Assembly (NCBI GenBank): GCA_031002005.1
Contig: CM061920.1
Span: forward strand, 112,582,095-112,646,094
Origin: Vandiemenella viatica
Taxonomy: Eukaryota > Arthropoda > Insecta > Orthoptera > Morabidae
Direction of reading: 5' to 3'
DNA length: 64,000 nt
Numbering within the stretch: the stretch's first letter is position 1; each line of letters opens with the position of its first letter. Of the stretch, positions 45,690-57,336 are shown piece by piece. Under the pieces are notes generated by a model, which worked only from the letters and a program-made list of their open reading frames with translations, was not told the DNA's origin and ran no database searches. Made by a program: the position numbers and the translations under genes.

Positions 45690-47705
45690 TCAAGATCGAC
45701 CCATATGTGCTGCTAAAGAAAGATGCAACAAAATTTATCTTCAATAATAAGTGAGGCAAGATCCTATAATTTAAATGTTCAACAAGAGCATAATTGATTG
45801 CTTGCATCACAATGTGTGGCCAGTGAAAATGTAGAACAACAAGAGCAATGTCTGGAAGATCTATGACAACATGCAAAATAATGTGTGGCCACTGAAAGTG
45901 TCAAACAACAAGAGCACAGATTGGAAGAACAAAGATGTTGAGACAAAAGACGCTGCAGAACTTTAAAAGTGAATTAAATTACAACATATAAATGCGTCAT
46001 TAGTGCGGATGTGCCTTATCACAATTTAGGATCATTCAAAGTTTTGTGTATCCATTGTGGTGGATTGCATTTTCCTGAAGAACATGTTTCTAATCATGTA
46101 AACAGAAATTCGTTTGGTGACTGTTGTTTGCATGGACGAATGTTAATGGAGCCACTACAAGTTTCAAATGAATTGGTACATCTCTTTTTGAATGATCACC
46201 CACATTCTGAAGAATTCCATCAAAAAATAAGAAAAATAAATGCATCTTTTGCGTTTGCATCGTTCAATGTGGAAGATGACAGAACATTAAATAGCCACGG
46301 AATTTATAGTTTTATAGTTGAGGACAAATATATTATAAAATGAATATGACAGCCTATCCAATGCAGAATGAAGAAGGTGTGTTAGAGCGGCCTCAGTACA
46401 GCCAAATATACTTGTTAGATCCTGATGATACTGTTAATGAAAGAGTTAATCATCTGCTTAGTTCTGGAGTTAGTACCTAAGTGATGGAATTATTGGAGTA
46501 TATTATTTGAGTGCACAATGGTTATGTACAAGGATACATAATGATGTGAGATGTAGAGGAGGAAATTAATTGCCTAACTTCTGCTCAAGGAATAACTTCA
46601 CCTAAGTCAAGCTTTTATTTAGACTGCAAGAGCAGGCTGATCATGGAAGGTTTAAAATATCCACCTGTCATAAGGCTTGTGCAGTATTTACAATTAATGC
46701 TGATCTAAGCTTTCCAGGTAATGAAATGATTGTTCATCAGTGTAATAAAAACATTATCCATTTTAAGAATATTGGTAAATGACTTGAGCCATTTATTTAT
46801 CCGTTATTTTACATGGCTGGCATGCATGGTTATAGTATTGATTTGCAGCTGCAGACACCATATCCCAGCTGCAGTCATTTAACTGGGCTTGAGCTGGCAC
46901 AATACAGACTTTTGTTTCGATCTGAGTTCATTAAATTCTTTGTGGAGGCACCATTTACAGAAGGACCCAATGTACAACAAATTCCATTTAATGCACTTCA
47001 TTTCAGTGGCAGGTTATTTGAACAATATTTAGTGCACAAGTACATTTGTGGAGAGTGTGACCACATTCAGTGCAAAAAATATAATCAAAACAAAATTCAA
47101 ACAGAACAATATACGGGAGCATCCCATTTGATTAATGAACTAGCCAAGAAAAAAACACCGATGAATTGAGAACCTCCTCCTTTTTTTTTGAGTCGGTTAA
47201 AAAAAATGCCAGAGTGGGTGTAAATATTATTTTACCTTCTTCATTTCCAACAAGATATTACATTGAGAATTTTGAAGATTGTTGAATGTCTTGGATCACC
47301 CGATTTCTTTATTACCGTGACATCAAATCCTAACTAATCCTAAATAAAAGAGGCATTGAAAATAAGTTTAGAGGAAGGAACAACCTTGGACCAGCTTCCA
47401 CGGAATCATCCTGATATCGTAGCTTGAGTTACTAAGTTGAAATTTGACCAAATAAAAGAAGAGTTGGATAAAAAAACAGATCTTTTGAAAGGTATTGCCT
47501 TTTGTCTATACTATAGAATTTCAAAAAAGAGGATTACCTCATACGCATTTGCTTGTCATTATGACATGTGATGACATTATTCATCACCCAGAAGAAATCG
47601 ATGACTTGATTTCATCCGAAATATTGGGAAGTCTTACAGTTAAGACAACTTGTACTCAAATTGATGATTTGCAATTCATGTAAAGAGTTGAATCCTAATG
47701 CTATG
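45690..47705 (+). pseudogene. Helitron Rep (HUH endonuclease) region
   Basis: 45780-45970 encodes repeating SxENVEQQEQxLE-type charged units, typical of arthropod Helitron N-termini. 46011-46343 has LCIHCGGLHFPEEHV and CCLHGRMLM (zinc-like cluster), with IRKINASFAFASFNV. 46813-47169 has LTGLELAQYRLLFRSEF and HFSGRLFEQYLVHKYI. After a short T-rich interruption near 47180 comes NIILPSSFPTRYY. 47495-47683 has YTIEFQKRGLPHTHLLV, the HUH block as H-T-H near 47540. The Tyr region is not clear. Rep would nick and join DNA ends for rolling-circle transposition. Confidence 0.85.
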
Positions 47706-47712
47706 TGTGTGT

Positions 47713-48440
47713 TTATAAAATAAAATAATTGTTTAAAAAAACATAAAAACTGCCATAAAGAAAATCACTAAAAATTTTAAAATAACTTTATACCTTGCTT
47801 AGGAGAAAGTAAATCTAAATGGACAATATTTTACATTACTGTCATTGAAATTTTTACATTAATTAGTTATTTTTGGAGTTGGTGTCAACTGTCACATCGC
47901 GAAGATCAAATTACTGAACTTATTTTGGTGTTAGAGGTGGAACGGGGAGCACGAACAAAAATTCCAAATATTTTACAGCATGTCGTGAGGCAGATAGTGT
48001 TATTGCAGGAGACAGCTTAGAGAAACAAATTAACAGTATTGTAATCTGTGTCTTGGCCTTATTGGTCATCCAGGCATATCTCTGGCACTACAGTGTCAGT
48101 TGGTTGGCTGCATCATGCAGTAAACGAGTGTAATATCGCCATATCATCCGTATGTTTCAGTTTTGTTGAAACAAGTTTCTAGCATTAATTATAGGTAAGA
48201 AGTAATATAATTTTTTTTGCATTATTGTTATTCATTATTGTTTTTATCTTTTTATTTGTCTTGCTTTCACTGGCACCGACTCCAAAAATAACTAATTAAT
48301 GTAAAAATTTCAATGAGAGTAATGTAAAATATTGTCCATTTAGATTTACTTGCTACGAAGCAAAGTACAGAGTTATTTTTTTTTTTTTTTGAAGGTGGCT
48401 TTTATGTTTTTTTAAACAATTATTTTATTTTTAGATTTTT
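47713..48440. mobile_element. Foldback-type element with ~170 bp terminal inverted repeats
   Basis: The left arm (about 47713-47890) and right arm (about 48275-48440) are inverted copies: 'aaaataattgtttaaaaaaa', 'gtaaatctaaatggacaata', 'ttttacattaattagttatt' and 'ggagttggtg' recur reversed. The interior (~380 bp) is non-coding. It lies at the break in the Helitron Rep region. Family unknown. Confidence 0.8.
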
Positions 48441-48499
48441 AGTGGTATTATAGTTTGTTTTGTATTTTAAATATGCCGCAGCAGTTCCCATTTTGCGAA

Positions 48500-48890
48500 C
48501 TTTCTGGTAGCTCAGGGATTAAAGCGCTTGCTTTCAAAGAAGAATTCTGTCTTTATATACCATAACAACTTCCAGAATGGGTTAAATTGGGTGTTGTGTT
48601 AAGGAATGACAGTTTATATTTTGGTCCAGGCTATGTTTGGATCATATCATAACATCTGTTAAAGCTGCTGGTCAATAACCAAAACATGTAACATCTGGGC
48701 ATTAATACTGTCCATGGAATATATCTCTTTGCTCCGGCATCACACAGAAAATATAGATTTTTAATTGGTTTTCGTAACGTGAAAGCTTGGAATCCAAGTT
48801 GAAATCTGAAGTACATGTTGAGACATTAAGACACATTTATTTTATAAATATTATGCCATGACTTAAAAATAGCTTAATTGATTTTGACGG
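48500..48890. other. SINE-like head and unassigned sequence
   Basis: 48510-48545 reads 'ctggtagctcagggattaaa', an A-box-like tRNA pattern followed by 'gcgcttgctttcaaag'. No clear B-box. The remainder has no recognised feature. Confidence 0.4.
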
Positions 48891-51130
48891 TATATAAAAC
48901 CGTGGATTTTTGTAAGGAACATTGGAAATTAAAAGGGGTGAGGGTAAAGGGGAAGAGATATTGGGCTTTTGTATACCAAATGTAGACTGCCTTTTCTGAT
49001 TGATTTAAAGTAAACGTGTGTAAATTTCTATCGATATCAGATAAAACTGTAGGTATTTATAAAAACAACTAAGGGGTGTGGAGATTAAGAGTAGTTTGGT
49101 TTTTGTCAAGCTAGTGTGGGCAGTATTTTTCTCTATGTTTTAAAGTATACACGTGAAAATTTCAATCGAAACCAGATAAAAACTGTAGCTTTGTGTAAAA
49201 AACATTTGCAAAAATTAAATGGGGTAAGGGAGTGCGATGTAGGGTTTTGTAAACAGAATGTAGACACTTTGTTTCTCTTTGTTTTTATGTACACATGTGC
49301 AGTGTTCCATGGAAATCTGATAAAACTGTGCGTATCTATAAAGAACATTGGAAATTAGGAGGGGTGGGGGTAGAAGGGAAGTGGGGCTGGGCTCCTGCAG
49401 CCTAATTTAAATACAATTGTTCTGTATGTTTTAAAGTATATGTGTGCAAATTTCCTTCAGAATCTAATAGAAACTGTAGATTAAAGGATGGAAAGGAAGG
49501 AGTGGAGTTTGGACTCTCAAAACCAAATGTAGACACTATTTTTCTGTTTGTTTTGCAGTATACATGTGCATACTTCCTTCAGAATCAGAAAGAAATGGTA
49601 GCCTTGTATAAAGAACATTGACAATAATTAAAAGGTTAGAAAGGAGGATAGGGTTTGCGTTTTTGTTAAAGTTATGTGGACAGTATTTTTCTTTTTCTAT
49701 TTGTTTTAAAGTATACGTATGCAAAGTTCCACCGAATCGGATTAAAATGTGGGTTTTGTACAAATATTAAGGGAAGGGGAGTTAGGATAGTTTTTCTACA
49801 AAGAAATTGACAAAAATCAGGGGGGTAGAAATGGGGAGAGGAGTTCAGTTTTTGTAAACCAAGAGTTGACATTATTTTTCTCCTTGTTTTATAGTAAAAA
49901 TTTGGGAAGTTCTGTCTAAACCAGATAAAAACTGTGGTTGTGTATAAAAATTAAGCAGTTTAATGGGGAGAGAGGGTGGTTTCTAGATCTTTTGGTCAGA
50001 CATCTTCTTTGTGAAAAAATACATATAAGCACCAACTTTCATGGTAATCGATCAAACGATCGTGACTCTAGCTTTTTATAAGGAACATTGACAAAAGTTA
50101 ATGGGGTTGAAGGAGGGAACGTGGCTGAGCTTTTGCAAACCAAATGTTGACAGGATTTTTTGCTTTGTTTTAAAGTATACATGGGCAAAGTTCAATCAAA
50201 ATCAGATAAGAAATGTAGATTTCTATAAAATTAAGGGGTGTAAAGGGAGACATTGGTATTGTTTTTTTTATTTTTTATTTTTTTGATCAGAAACCTTCTG
50301 CATAAAAAATTACATGTATATGCTAACTTTAATGGAGACCAGTTAAATGGTGTCGACTATTGTTTTGTATAAAGAACATTGGTAAAAATTAAGGGGGTGA
50401 ATATGGGGAGAGGGCTTCAGTTTTTTCAAACCAAAAGTCAACAGCATTTTTCTCTTTATTTTTGACTATACATGTCCATAGTTCCATCGAAATCGATAAA
50501 AAATGTGGATTTGTATAAAAATTAAGGGGTGTAATGAGGAGATGGGTGTTTTTTTTTTTTTTTATTTTTGATCAGATTCTCCATGAAAAATTACTCATAA
50601 ATGCCAACTTTGATGATAATCGGTCAAACAGTGTCGAGTGTAGCTTTTTATGAAGAACATTGACAATAATTAAACGGGTGGAAGGAGGGAGGGGGTTGAG
50701 CTTTTGGAGACCAAATTTTGACAGGTGTTTTTCCCTTTGTTTTAAAGTATACATGTGCAAAGTTCAATCAAAATCAGATAAGAAATGTAGGTTTCTATAA
50801 AATTAAGGGATGTAAAGGGGAAAGAGGTAGTTTTTATTTTTATTTTTTTAGTCAGAAACCTTCTCCATGAAAAACTATAAGGATATACTAACTTTAACAG
50901 AGATCAGTTAAATGGTGTCGACTGTAGCTTTGTATAGAAAATTGGCAAAAATTAAGGGGGTTGGTAGAGGTAGAGGGGTTCAGTTTTTTAACTCAAAACT
51001 TGACAGTGTTTTTCTCCTTATTTTTGGCTATATATGTCCAAAGTTTCATAGAAATTGAATAAAAAAGTATATTTGTATAAAAACTAAGGGGTAGAAGGGG
51101 TGGTTTCTCAATGAAATTCACATAGGAACA
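48890..51130 (+). repeat. Diverged tandem array, ~150 bp units, ~2.2 kb
   Basis: About fourteen units. Each carries, in order, 'aaagaacattg.aaa.attaa.ggggt', a G-rich stretch, 'ttttgtaaaccaaatgt.gaca', 'tttttctctttgttttaaag', 'tatacatgtgcaaagttcaat' and 'cgaaatcagataaaaactgt'. Unit length varies by indels, and some units carry an alternative 'gatcagaaaccttctccatg' block, suggesting a higher-order pattern. Short antisense ORFs across it are by-products of the repeat. It ends in 'gaatcggttcaaaattggtg' and 'aaaaaaacagacaaattgag' before the Helitron resumes. Confidence 0.88.
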
Positions 51131-51224
51131 CTTTGGAGGTATACCCTATCCACTAAATTTTTTTTTTTTTTGAATCGGTTCAAAATTGGTGAAGATATTG
51201 CTGAACATAAAAAAACAGACAAAT

Positions 51225-53660
51225 TGAGTTGATTCAGCTTTCCTAAATCCTTCCAGGAAGTAACATCCTTAGTAGATGATAGAGAAACAAATTACCGACG
51301 ACGGTACAACCCACAGTTGTGCCCTCAAAGTACTGAATTTTCACACGTACAAGTAGTTTACTGCAAGGACATAAATGGTCATCGCATCATCATGTTAGCC
51401 CTTAAAACGCATATTTATTGAAAAAGTTTAGCTGTTATATTAATGTTGAGTATGTAGGGAGTATTTTGGCTGTAAAATATTTTTCTAATTATATTTACAA
51501 AGGACACAATAGCACATCGATCAAAGTTGTAGAAGAAGAAAGAACACTGATTTATAATGAGGCGAACACATACACTGAAGGATGTTGTGTCAAGCCAACT
51601 GAAGCAGGATGGATTTGTTTTTGAAATTCAAAAAAAAAATCATAGTGTTCAACGATTGGATATACACTTACAAGGTCAATATCACATTGCAAACTTAGAT
51701 CAACTCCAGGAAGATTTGGCTGACATTGGGCAAAGAGGATCCACTTTAAAGGCATATTTTGGACATAGTAAAAAATTTAAAGAATATAGAGAAATTTATC
51801 AGGAGAATGAAAATTTTAGTGGTATGGAACATCATTATTACTGTTAGATGCCTGAACATTTCAGATGGGTCGAAAATCGAGTAAGGCATTGGTAGGATTC
51901 ATGATAAATGACGTAGCCCAACCGGAACTATACCACTTGCGATTGTTGTTGTATCATGTAAAAGATGCAACAAATTTTGAAGACCTTCATACTGTGAATG
52001 ACACACAATATCAGGCTTATAAGCAAGCCTGCTTAGCACATGGTTTAGCCTACGATGATCAACAATGGATAGAAGGATTACAAGTATCGGCATTATCTAA
52101 AATTCCTGTAGCAATGCGAAGCCTTTTTATACAAATATTTATTTACAAAAATCCAAAGCAACTATGGGAAACATTTAAAGAAAATCTGGCAGAAGATTTT
52201 ATACACACAGCCATGTGTAATGGACAGTTAATAGAAAAATGCAATTAATCATGCCTACAGAATTATTGCCCATAAATTAAACACTGAAGCAACAGACAGC
52301 AGAAACTTCCAATACTTGATACAAACATTTGGCTTTGCGCACATTGTGGATTACGATTTTGAAGTTAATCAAAATACCCTGAACACACATGAGTCAGCAG
52401 CCCTAGGAGAACAAATGTATCAACTACTAAAAGGAAAAAAGATAGAAATTGACAATGCCATTCTTCAAACTATAAATAACACAAATGGTGAAACAAAATG
52501 GTTTTTCATTGATGGTCCATGGGACACTGGAAAGACCTTCACCTATAAAATGCTGTACTACCTGCTCACTGGAAAACAGTGCAAAGTTAAATGTATGGCT
52601 TTTATGGGCATTGCTTCCATCTTGCTTCCTAATGGACGCACTTCTCATAATACCTTTGGACTGAAAGTACCGCTAACACCGGACTCAGTCTCAAGTATGA
52701 AACCTAATTATCCAAAAGCCAGAAAATTAGCAGAAATAGCTGTTTTTCTTATGGATGAAGCTCCGATGCTTCCTAAATATGGATTGATCAACTTTTGCGA
52801 TCCATTGGAAATGCAGATCTCCCTTTCTGGGAAAAAGTAATAGTACTTGGAGGAGATTTTTGCCAATGTCTGCCTGTACAGTGACAAGCAAATATAACTG
52901 AGTTATTAGATCTTTCTATTAAGCAATGTCCTTGATTGTGCCTTTTTAATAAGTTTACACTACAAGAAAACATGCATGTTGATATAAAGCAACGGCATTT
53001 CCTGACTATTTACCAAAGTTAGGCAATGGCGAATTGGCATTAAATAAAATGGAAGAAATCAGATTGCTACAAAACATCATTTCAAACAACAATATAGTAG
53101 AAGAAGTGTTCAGTATCATCTTTGCCAGTGACAATTATGAGGCAATGAAAGACGGAGCAATAATCGCGCCATTTAATAAATATGTTGGCAGAATTAATGG
53201 TGGCATCATTACTAAAATTCCCGGAGAGTACAAAATCTACTATAGTCATGCTTGAATGAAAGACCAATATGAAGAATCACTGGAATTTAGAACAGAGTTT
53301 CTTAATACTGTCAACATTTTGGACTTGCAATCACACAAATTTAAACGGAAAAAAAAAGCTGTTAGAATGCTGTTGCATAATTTGGATGTAGGCTTATTGT
53401 GACAAGCCTGTGTAATAACATAATAAAGGCAAAAATCATTACTGGTGAGCAATTCAGCAAAGAAGTACATATACCCAGAATCACTCTTGATTCATCAAAA
53501 GCTCAACTCAAATGTACCATGCAGCAACACCAATTTCCAGTAAGAGCCACATAAAGCTCAAGGCCAAACTTTTGAATTTGTTGGAGTGGACTTAAGATCA
53601 CCAATTTTTATGCATGGCATGATGTATGTGGCATTTTCCCATGTAAAATGCCCAAGCACA
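51225..53660 (+). pseudogene. Helitron helicase (Pif1-like) region
   Basis: It resumes with SFPKSFQEVTSLVDDRETNY, RRRYNP. 51418-51847 and 51865-52248 carry INVEYVGSILAVKYFSNYIY and PELYHLRLLLYHVKDATNFE, EDLHTVN, the pre-helicase blocks. 52316-52840 has a decayed Walker A FIDGPWDTGKTF near 52508 (GPWDTGKT, expected GPGGTGKT), then TSHNTFGLKVPL and Walker B FLMDEAPM near 52750. GGDFCQCLPVQ near 52855 is motif III. Later ones are IIAPFNKYVGRINGGII near 53160 and GQTFEFVGVDLRSPIF near 53565. At least five stops or shifts. The helicase would unwind donor DNA. Confidence 0.9.
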
Positions 53661-54209
53661 TTAACCCTTTAACTGCTACGGTTCGGCCGGCCGAGCCCTC
53701 GCTGAGTGCGGCTTTGTTTACGCCTAAGCTGTTTACCTGCGCTGGAATGCCGCATTAGACCGGACCGCTGTGTGCTGAATACATCTGGAGCGTTGTGTGT
53801 GGAGTTCTTCTGCTGTCGCTCTGCGATTTGAAACCGCAGATACAAAATAAATACAGTTAATATAACATCTAAAGTTTTTCAGTTTAAAGCTCCTCTAAAA
53901 GTAAATGTCTGCGTAATCAAACATGACGGTACTTCATATACTATATAGATATTACAGCAACTGAAATGTTTTTAGTTTGTGAGCGTAGTAATTTATCTGG
54001 AGAGAACCTTTCCGAATACCTTTCACAAATTCTGCACAAATTTTCCAGTCTTCTTTTTGACCCGGTTAATATATATATATTTTTTAAATTATTTTCTTTA
54101 GTTTTAGAGGCATATAAATGTAATATAATTATTACTCTGCAGTTAACCATGGTTAGTAATTCTTTTTGTGTGATAAGCCTTGAAAAATGGTACAACACAC
54201 AGTGATACA

Positions 54210-54975
54210 TTACATGTTCTGCATCGGTTTCTCGACGCACTTTCTGTATCGAACATACAGCGCATTTACGCATTGGCGTGCTCTTCTTTGAATTTGCAAT
54301 AAGAATGAAATTTGAAAAAAAGGTCTCAAAAAGTTGCGAGGGCGAATTCAAGGGGGCAAGGGGGGGGGTGGCGTCTCACGGAACCTGATCTTACAAGACG
54401 GGGGGGGGGGGGGGGTGTCAGGAAATCCTGAAAAATTCCTCACGAAATTTAAATTTATGGATGCAACAGACGAAACTCTGCAACTGGCATTTTTTGTCCG
54501 GTTACTACTCGGTGAAGAGCGTGAGCATTTAAAATGCAGTGTTCGAGAATGTGGAAAAAGAACTTTTTTAAACCACTTCATAGTGAAAATATAGTGTGAA
54601 TTGATTCTCGCTTATCTGTTAGTCTCATCAGCATTAGATATAATATGATATTCCGTTAGAAATATCAGGAAAAATGACAAACTGCTGGAATGTTAACGTA
54701 ATCCACACTCGTGTCCTGCAGCTTAATCGACAAGCACATGCTGTCAAACACGTCACTAAAGCATTCTCTTTTTCCACACATTTCGCTCGAACAATCTGTA
54801 GCTTCAAACTCTGAAAAATGGTCATTTTCCACTAGCTGATGTACACAGCTTAGGAAAATTACATCGAGATCCTGTCGAAGGGTTATCACTGTCATCCATA
54901 TTAAAGTGATTATATTCACTGTCACTTCTAGTAATAATCTCCATGATTTCTTCCGCGGTACAAACACGACGGCGT
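54210..54975 (-). pseudogene. piggyBac 2 transposase remnants (N- and C-terminal pieces)
   Basis: At about 54822-54975 the minus strand reads RRRVCTAEEIMEIITRSDSE followed by an acidic Ser/Asp tail, aligning with the piggyBac 1 N-terminus (CIEEEIMEILTRSDTE). At 54230-54290 RKCAVCSIQKVRRETD is the start of the piggyBac C-terminal Cys-rich domain. The DDE core between them is gone, replaced partly by G-rich MITE sequence (54320-54460). A SINE lies just upstream of the N-terminus. Confidence 0.78.
54320..54460. mobile_element. Fragment of the GTCC-type MITE with long G-runs
   Basis: 'gtctcaaaaagttgcgag' and the adjoining G-runs, including one of about 16 G at 54401-54416, match the inverted interior of the MITE at 57337-57721 ('caaaaagttgcgaggtcaa', then a G-run). 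Confidence 0.65.
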
Positions 54976-55150
54976 ATTCGGGAGGACGATGGTTCAAATC
55001 CCCGTCTAGGCATCCAGATTTGGGTTTTCCATGGTTTCCCCAAATCACTCCAGGTGAATGCCGGGATGCTTCCTTCAAAAGGCCATAGCCGAATTCCTTA
55101 CCATTCCTTGCCCCCCATTCTTTAACATCTCTAAATACCTCGCTGTTAAG
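54975..55150 (+). mobile_element. tRNA-derived SINE inside piggyBac 2
   Basis: 'gcgtattcgggaggacgatggttcaaatcccc' includes a B-box GGTTCAAATCC. It is followed by 'gggttttccatggtttcccc', 'aaatcactccaggtgaatgc', 'cgggatgcttccttcaaaag' and 'gccatagccgaattcctta'. It is the best-preserved SINE of this family in the window. The A-box half was lost or lies in 54955-54980. Confidence 0.85.
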
Positions 55151-55489
55151 AGACGTTAAGCAGTTAAAAAAAATAATGACTGTATGCCATTTTCTCAGCG
55201 AAAACTAAAAGGAAAAGAGCAACACAAATTAGATCGCAGCTGCCAATGCTCAAGGGCCGAATGAGGAAAACAACTAACCACCCTGGGTGGAAATATGGCT
55301 TCATAGCTAGGCCGCTAAGAGGCTAGCGTGTTAACACGTCTGGAGTACAGACAGGGCGGCGAGGCGGCGCGTGTATACACGTCTGGAGCAGAGACAGAGC
55401 GGCAAGGCGGCGCGTGTATACACGTCTGGAGCACCTGGGCACAGTAGTAGCCACGCGCGTTAACGCGTCTACAGCAGTCAAAGGGTTAA

Positions 55490-55570
55490 AAGTACTCCTC
55501 CCAAATGAAAATACTTGACATACCCGCAACATTGTATCGAAGGAAGTATTATTTTAAGATAAAAAATACT
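55490..55570 (+). pseudogene. Helitron RepHel C-terminal tail
   Basis: After the TTAA of piggyBac 2 the frame reads LKVLLPNENT then HTRNIVSKEVLF, corresponding to the terminal 'LxVL....T.NIVYKE(V/A)L' block of Helitron helicases, with one stop. Confidence 0.8.
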
Positions 55571-56275
55571 TATAATTAATGAATAAAAAACCATAATATA
55601 GTTGATTATTTAAAATAAAATGTTGAAATATTATTTTTGATTTTTATTTAACCGACTGCAGTTTATATGTAAGTAAGAAAGAAATATATTGAATCTATAA
55701 CAAATATGGAGCAGGTGGGAAAAAGTGTTTATTGCACTAGCTCTCAAAAATTTCTGGCTATGATCCCGGGTTCAAATCCTGCTTGCGGCAAGAATTCTTA
55801 AGATTTGTATTTGATCAATTGAACTACACTTTGCCATTCTTTGGTTCGGATTCTACATTAAATTGTAGGTCCCAGAGGAAAGGAACTGGCCATCCTACTT
55901 CTGATACAATGGCTAAGTATGCCTCCTTCTGGAGGATCCAGCCAACTTTCGGGTTAGGTTTTTATATTGTCTACATATTGAATCCATCCAATCTATCCAA
56001 AACTATTACATGAGCAACTAATATAAAATCAATTTCTCACAACCTTCTCCAAGGATATTTTATCAAATCTTGCATACAGAACAGAAATTGCAAGATGCCG
56101 AGCAATGATCGGTCATCCAGGTACTTTTATTTAAGAAACAAAGTTTACATGTAGAAAAATTACAAAAATTGTACTTTTTCCCCACACACTCGTCACCTAA
56201 AATGAACAGAGAGGAGGAACAATTTATATTTTTGTTTGGATTAATTAAACCTTTACGCATCCTATAGAATTTAAT
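55571..56275. other. Mostly unassigned; possible SINE at 55735-55960
   Basis: 55760-55790 has a B-box-like 'gggttcaaatcctgc'. This is followed by 'ttggttcggattctacatta' and 'aattgtaggtccc', the latter shared with 44565-44600. The rest is AT-rich with no ORF of note. Confidence 0.5.
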
Positions 56276-57336
56276 TAGGTTCTAGTGGAGCATTTGGTTC
56301 AATAACAATTTCCCCAAACAACCCTTTTCCCTTCACCTGCTTTTACCCTTTACTTACTTTAAATTCTTTCAGTGTGTTTGCTAACTTAATCATCACTTTC
56401 CTTGGTAATTTGTTCAAACTCTGACTATTACAAACAAAAGAAAATCCTCCAACTTCCTTATGCCTGAGACAGAGTGCCAGCTTGTGATCATGAACAGTTT
56501 TTTCATTTCATGCACTGCTCTTATTACTACACCACTCCCTTCATCCTCCTCCTCCCTTTCAATGATTCCCAGTTTAGACCCATTATCATATCAGTTACTG
56601 ATTATGTTCCACAGTAATTTCCTCAAACAAATCTTGCTGCCCTTCCTTGCACCCTCTCAAATTTCTGTACTTAAAATCCCATAAGTGGTTCCTACACTAT
56701 TCAATATTCGAGTAATAGTATGAGCAAAGTTTTTTACCCAAGTTCCATAATTACTATGGTAAATACCCTCTCCAAAAACTGAAGGACTTTGGAACCATTT
56801 CCCACCATCTGTCCAATGTGTCCTGCCCAGTTGAGTTTATTACCAAAAGTTATGGTAAGACATTATGTGAGAAATTCCCTCCTCCCCCCACTTCACCCTT
56901 TGGTGTTTTTCTTCCCTGTGTACCTAATAAGCTGCTCTTCTTGACATTCATCTACCCATCTAGATGCCATGTCCAGATCAACATGCAGTTGTTCAAAGTA
57001 TTCTTCGATTCTGATCCTAATATATACCATTTTAAACACTCAAGAGAATAATGCATTTCCTATCCTAACACTTTGCTTTCTACCTTTTAAGAATTCCTCC
57101 AGCCAGCAAGTTACTTTTTCATCCACTACAATGGTTTCACCTTATTTAATTTCATTTTAAGGCCGACTTTGTCAAATGTCTGAGAAACATCTAGTGTTAC
57201 ACTATCAATTTTATCTTCCTTGTACATTTCCTCAAAAATATCTTGGATATAATTCACTTACAGAGATTCACTTAAATATCCTTGCCTAATGCCATGTTGT
57301 TGATTTGTAAACCAGTTTCTTTCATCACAGATGTTA
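56276..57336 (-). mobile_element. LINE family A, copy C (RT to 3' end), degraded
   Basis: The minus strand from 57330 downward reads through CVTLDVSQTFDKV-like and EFLKGRKQSVRIGNA RT pieces. Then come FGNKLNWAGHIGQMVGNG near 56830 and RMKGVV, the C-terminal region, near 56550. Alignment with copy B runs 37180-38330 with a deletion around the FADD box. Truncated at its 5' side where a MITE lies. Confidence 0.78.

Larger units (their letters stand above)
53665..55485 (-). mobile_element. piggyBac element 2, internally deleted, TTAA-flanked, inside the Helitron
   Basis: The ends CCCTTTAACTGCTACGG (left) and, reversed, CCCTTTGACTGCTGTAGACG (right) are flanked by TTAA at 53661-53664 and 55486-55489. 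Excision joins Helitron HVKCPST to LKVLLPNENT in frame. Transposase remnants on the minus strand include an N-terminus (54665-54975) and a Cys-rich C-terminus (54210-54350). 'acacgtctggag' repeats occur in the right sub-terminal region. It is the same family as piggyBac 1, retaining different internal parts. Confidence 0.93.
45690..55570 (+). mobile_element. Degraded autonomous Helitron (Rep/helicase), interrupted three times
   Basis: Plus-strand order: charged N-terminal repeats (45690-46010), Rep region (46011-47705), Pif1-like helicase region (51225-53660), C-terminal tail (55490-55560). Between them sit a foldback element plus tandem array (about 47713-51224) and piggyBac 2 (53665-55485). 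Motif order is that of an arthropod Helitron RepHel protein. Many stops; not functional. The 3' hairpin and CTRR end were not identified. Confidence 0.9.

Noticed and set aside
49116..50760. Several short antisense and sense ORFs repeating similar peptides
   Set aside because: They are by-products of the ~150 bp tandem array; their similarity reflects DNA repeats, and indels change frame between units.
54348..54594. Overlapping Gly/Pro-rich ORFs on both strands
   Set aside because: They are created by mononucleotide G/C runs of a MITE fragment; no independent coding evidence.
55735..55800. Functional tRNA gene
   Set aside because: There is a B-box-like GGTTCAAATCC but no A-box at proper spacing and no cloverleaf; a SINE scrap is more likely. 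The same applies at 31498, 39420 and 48510.
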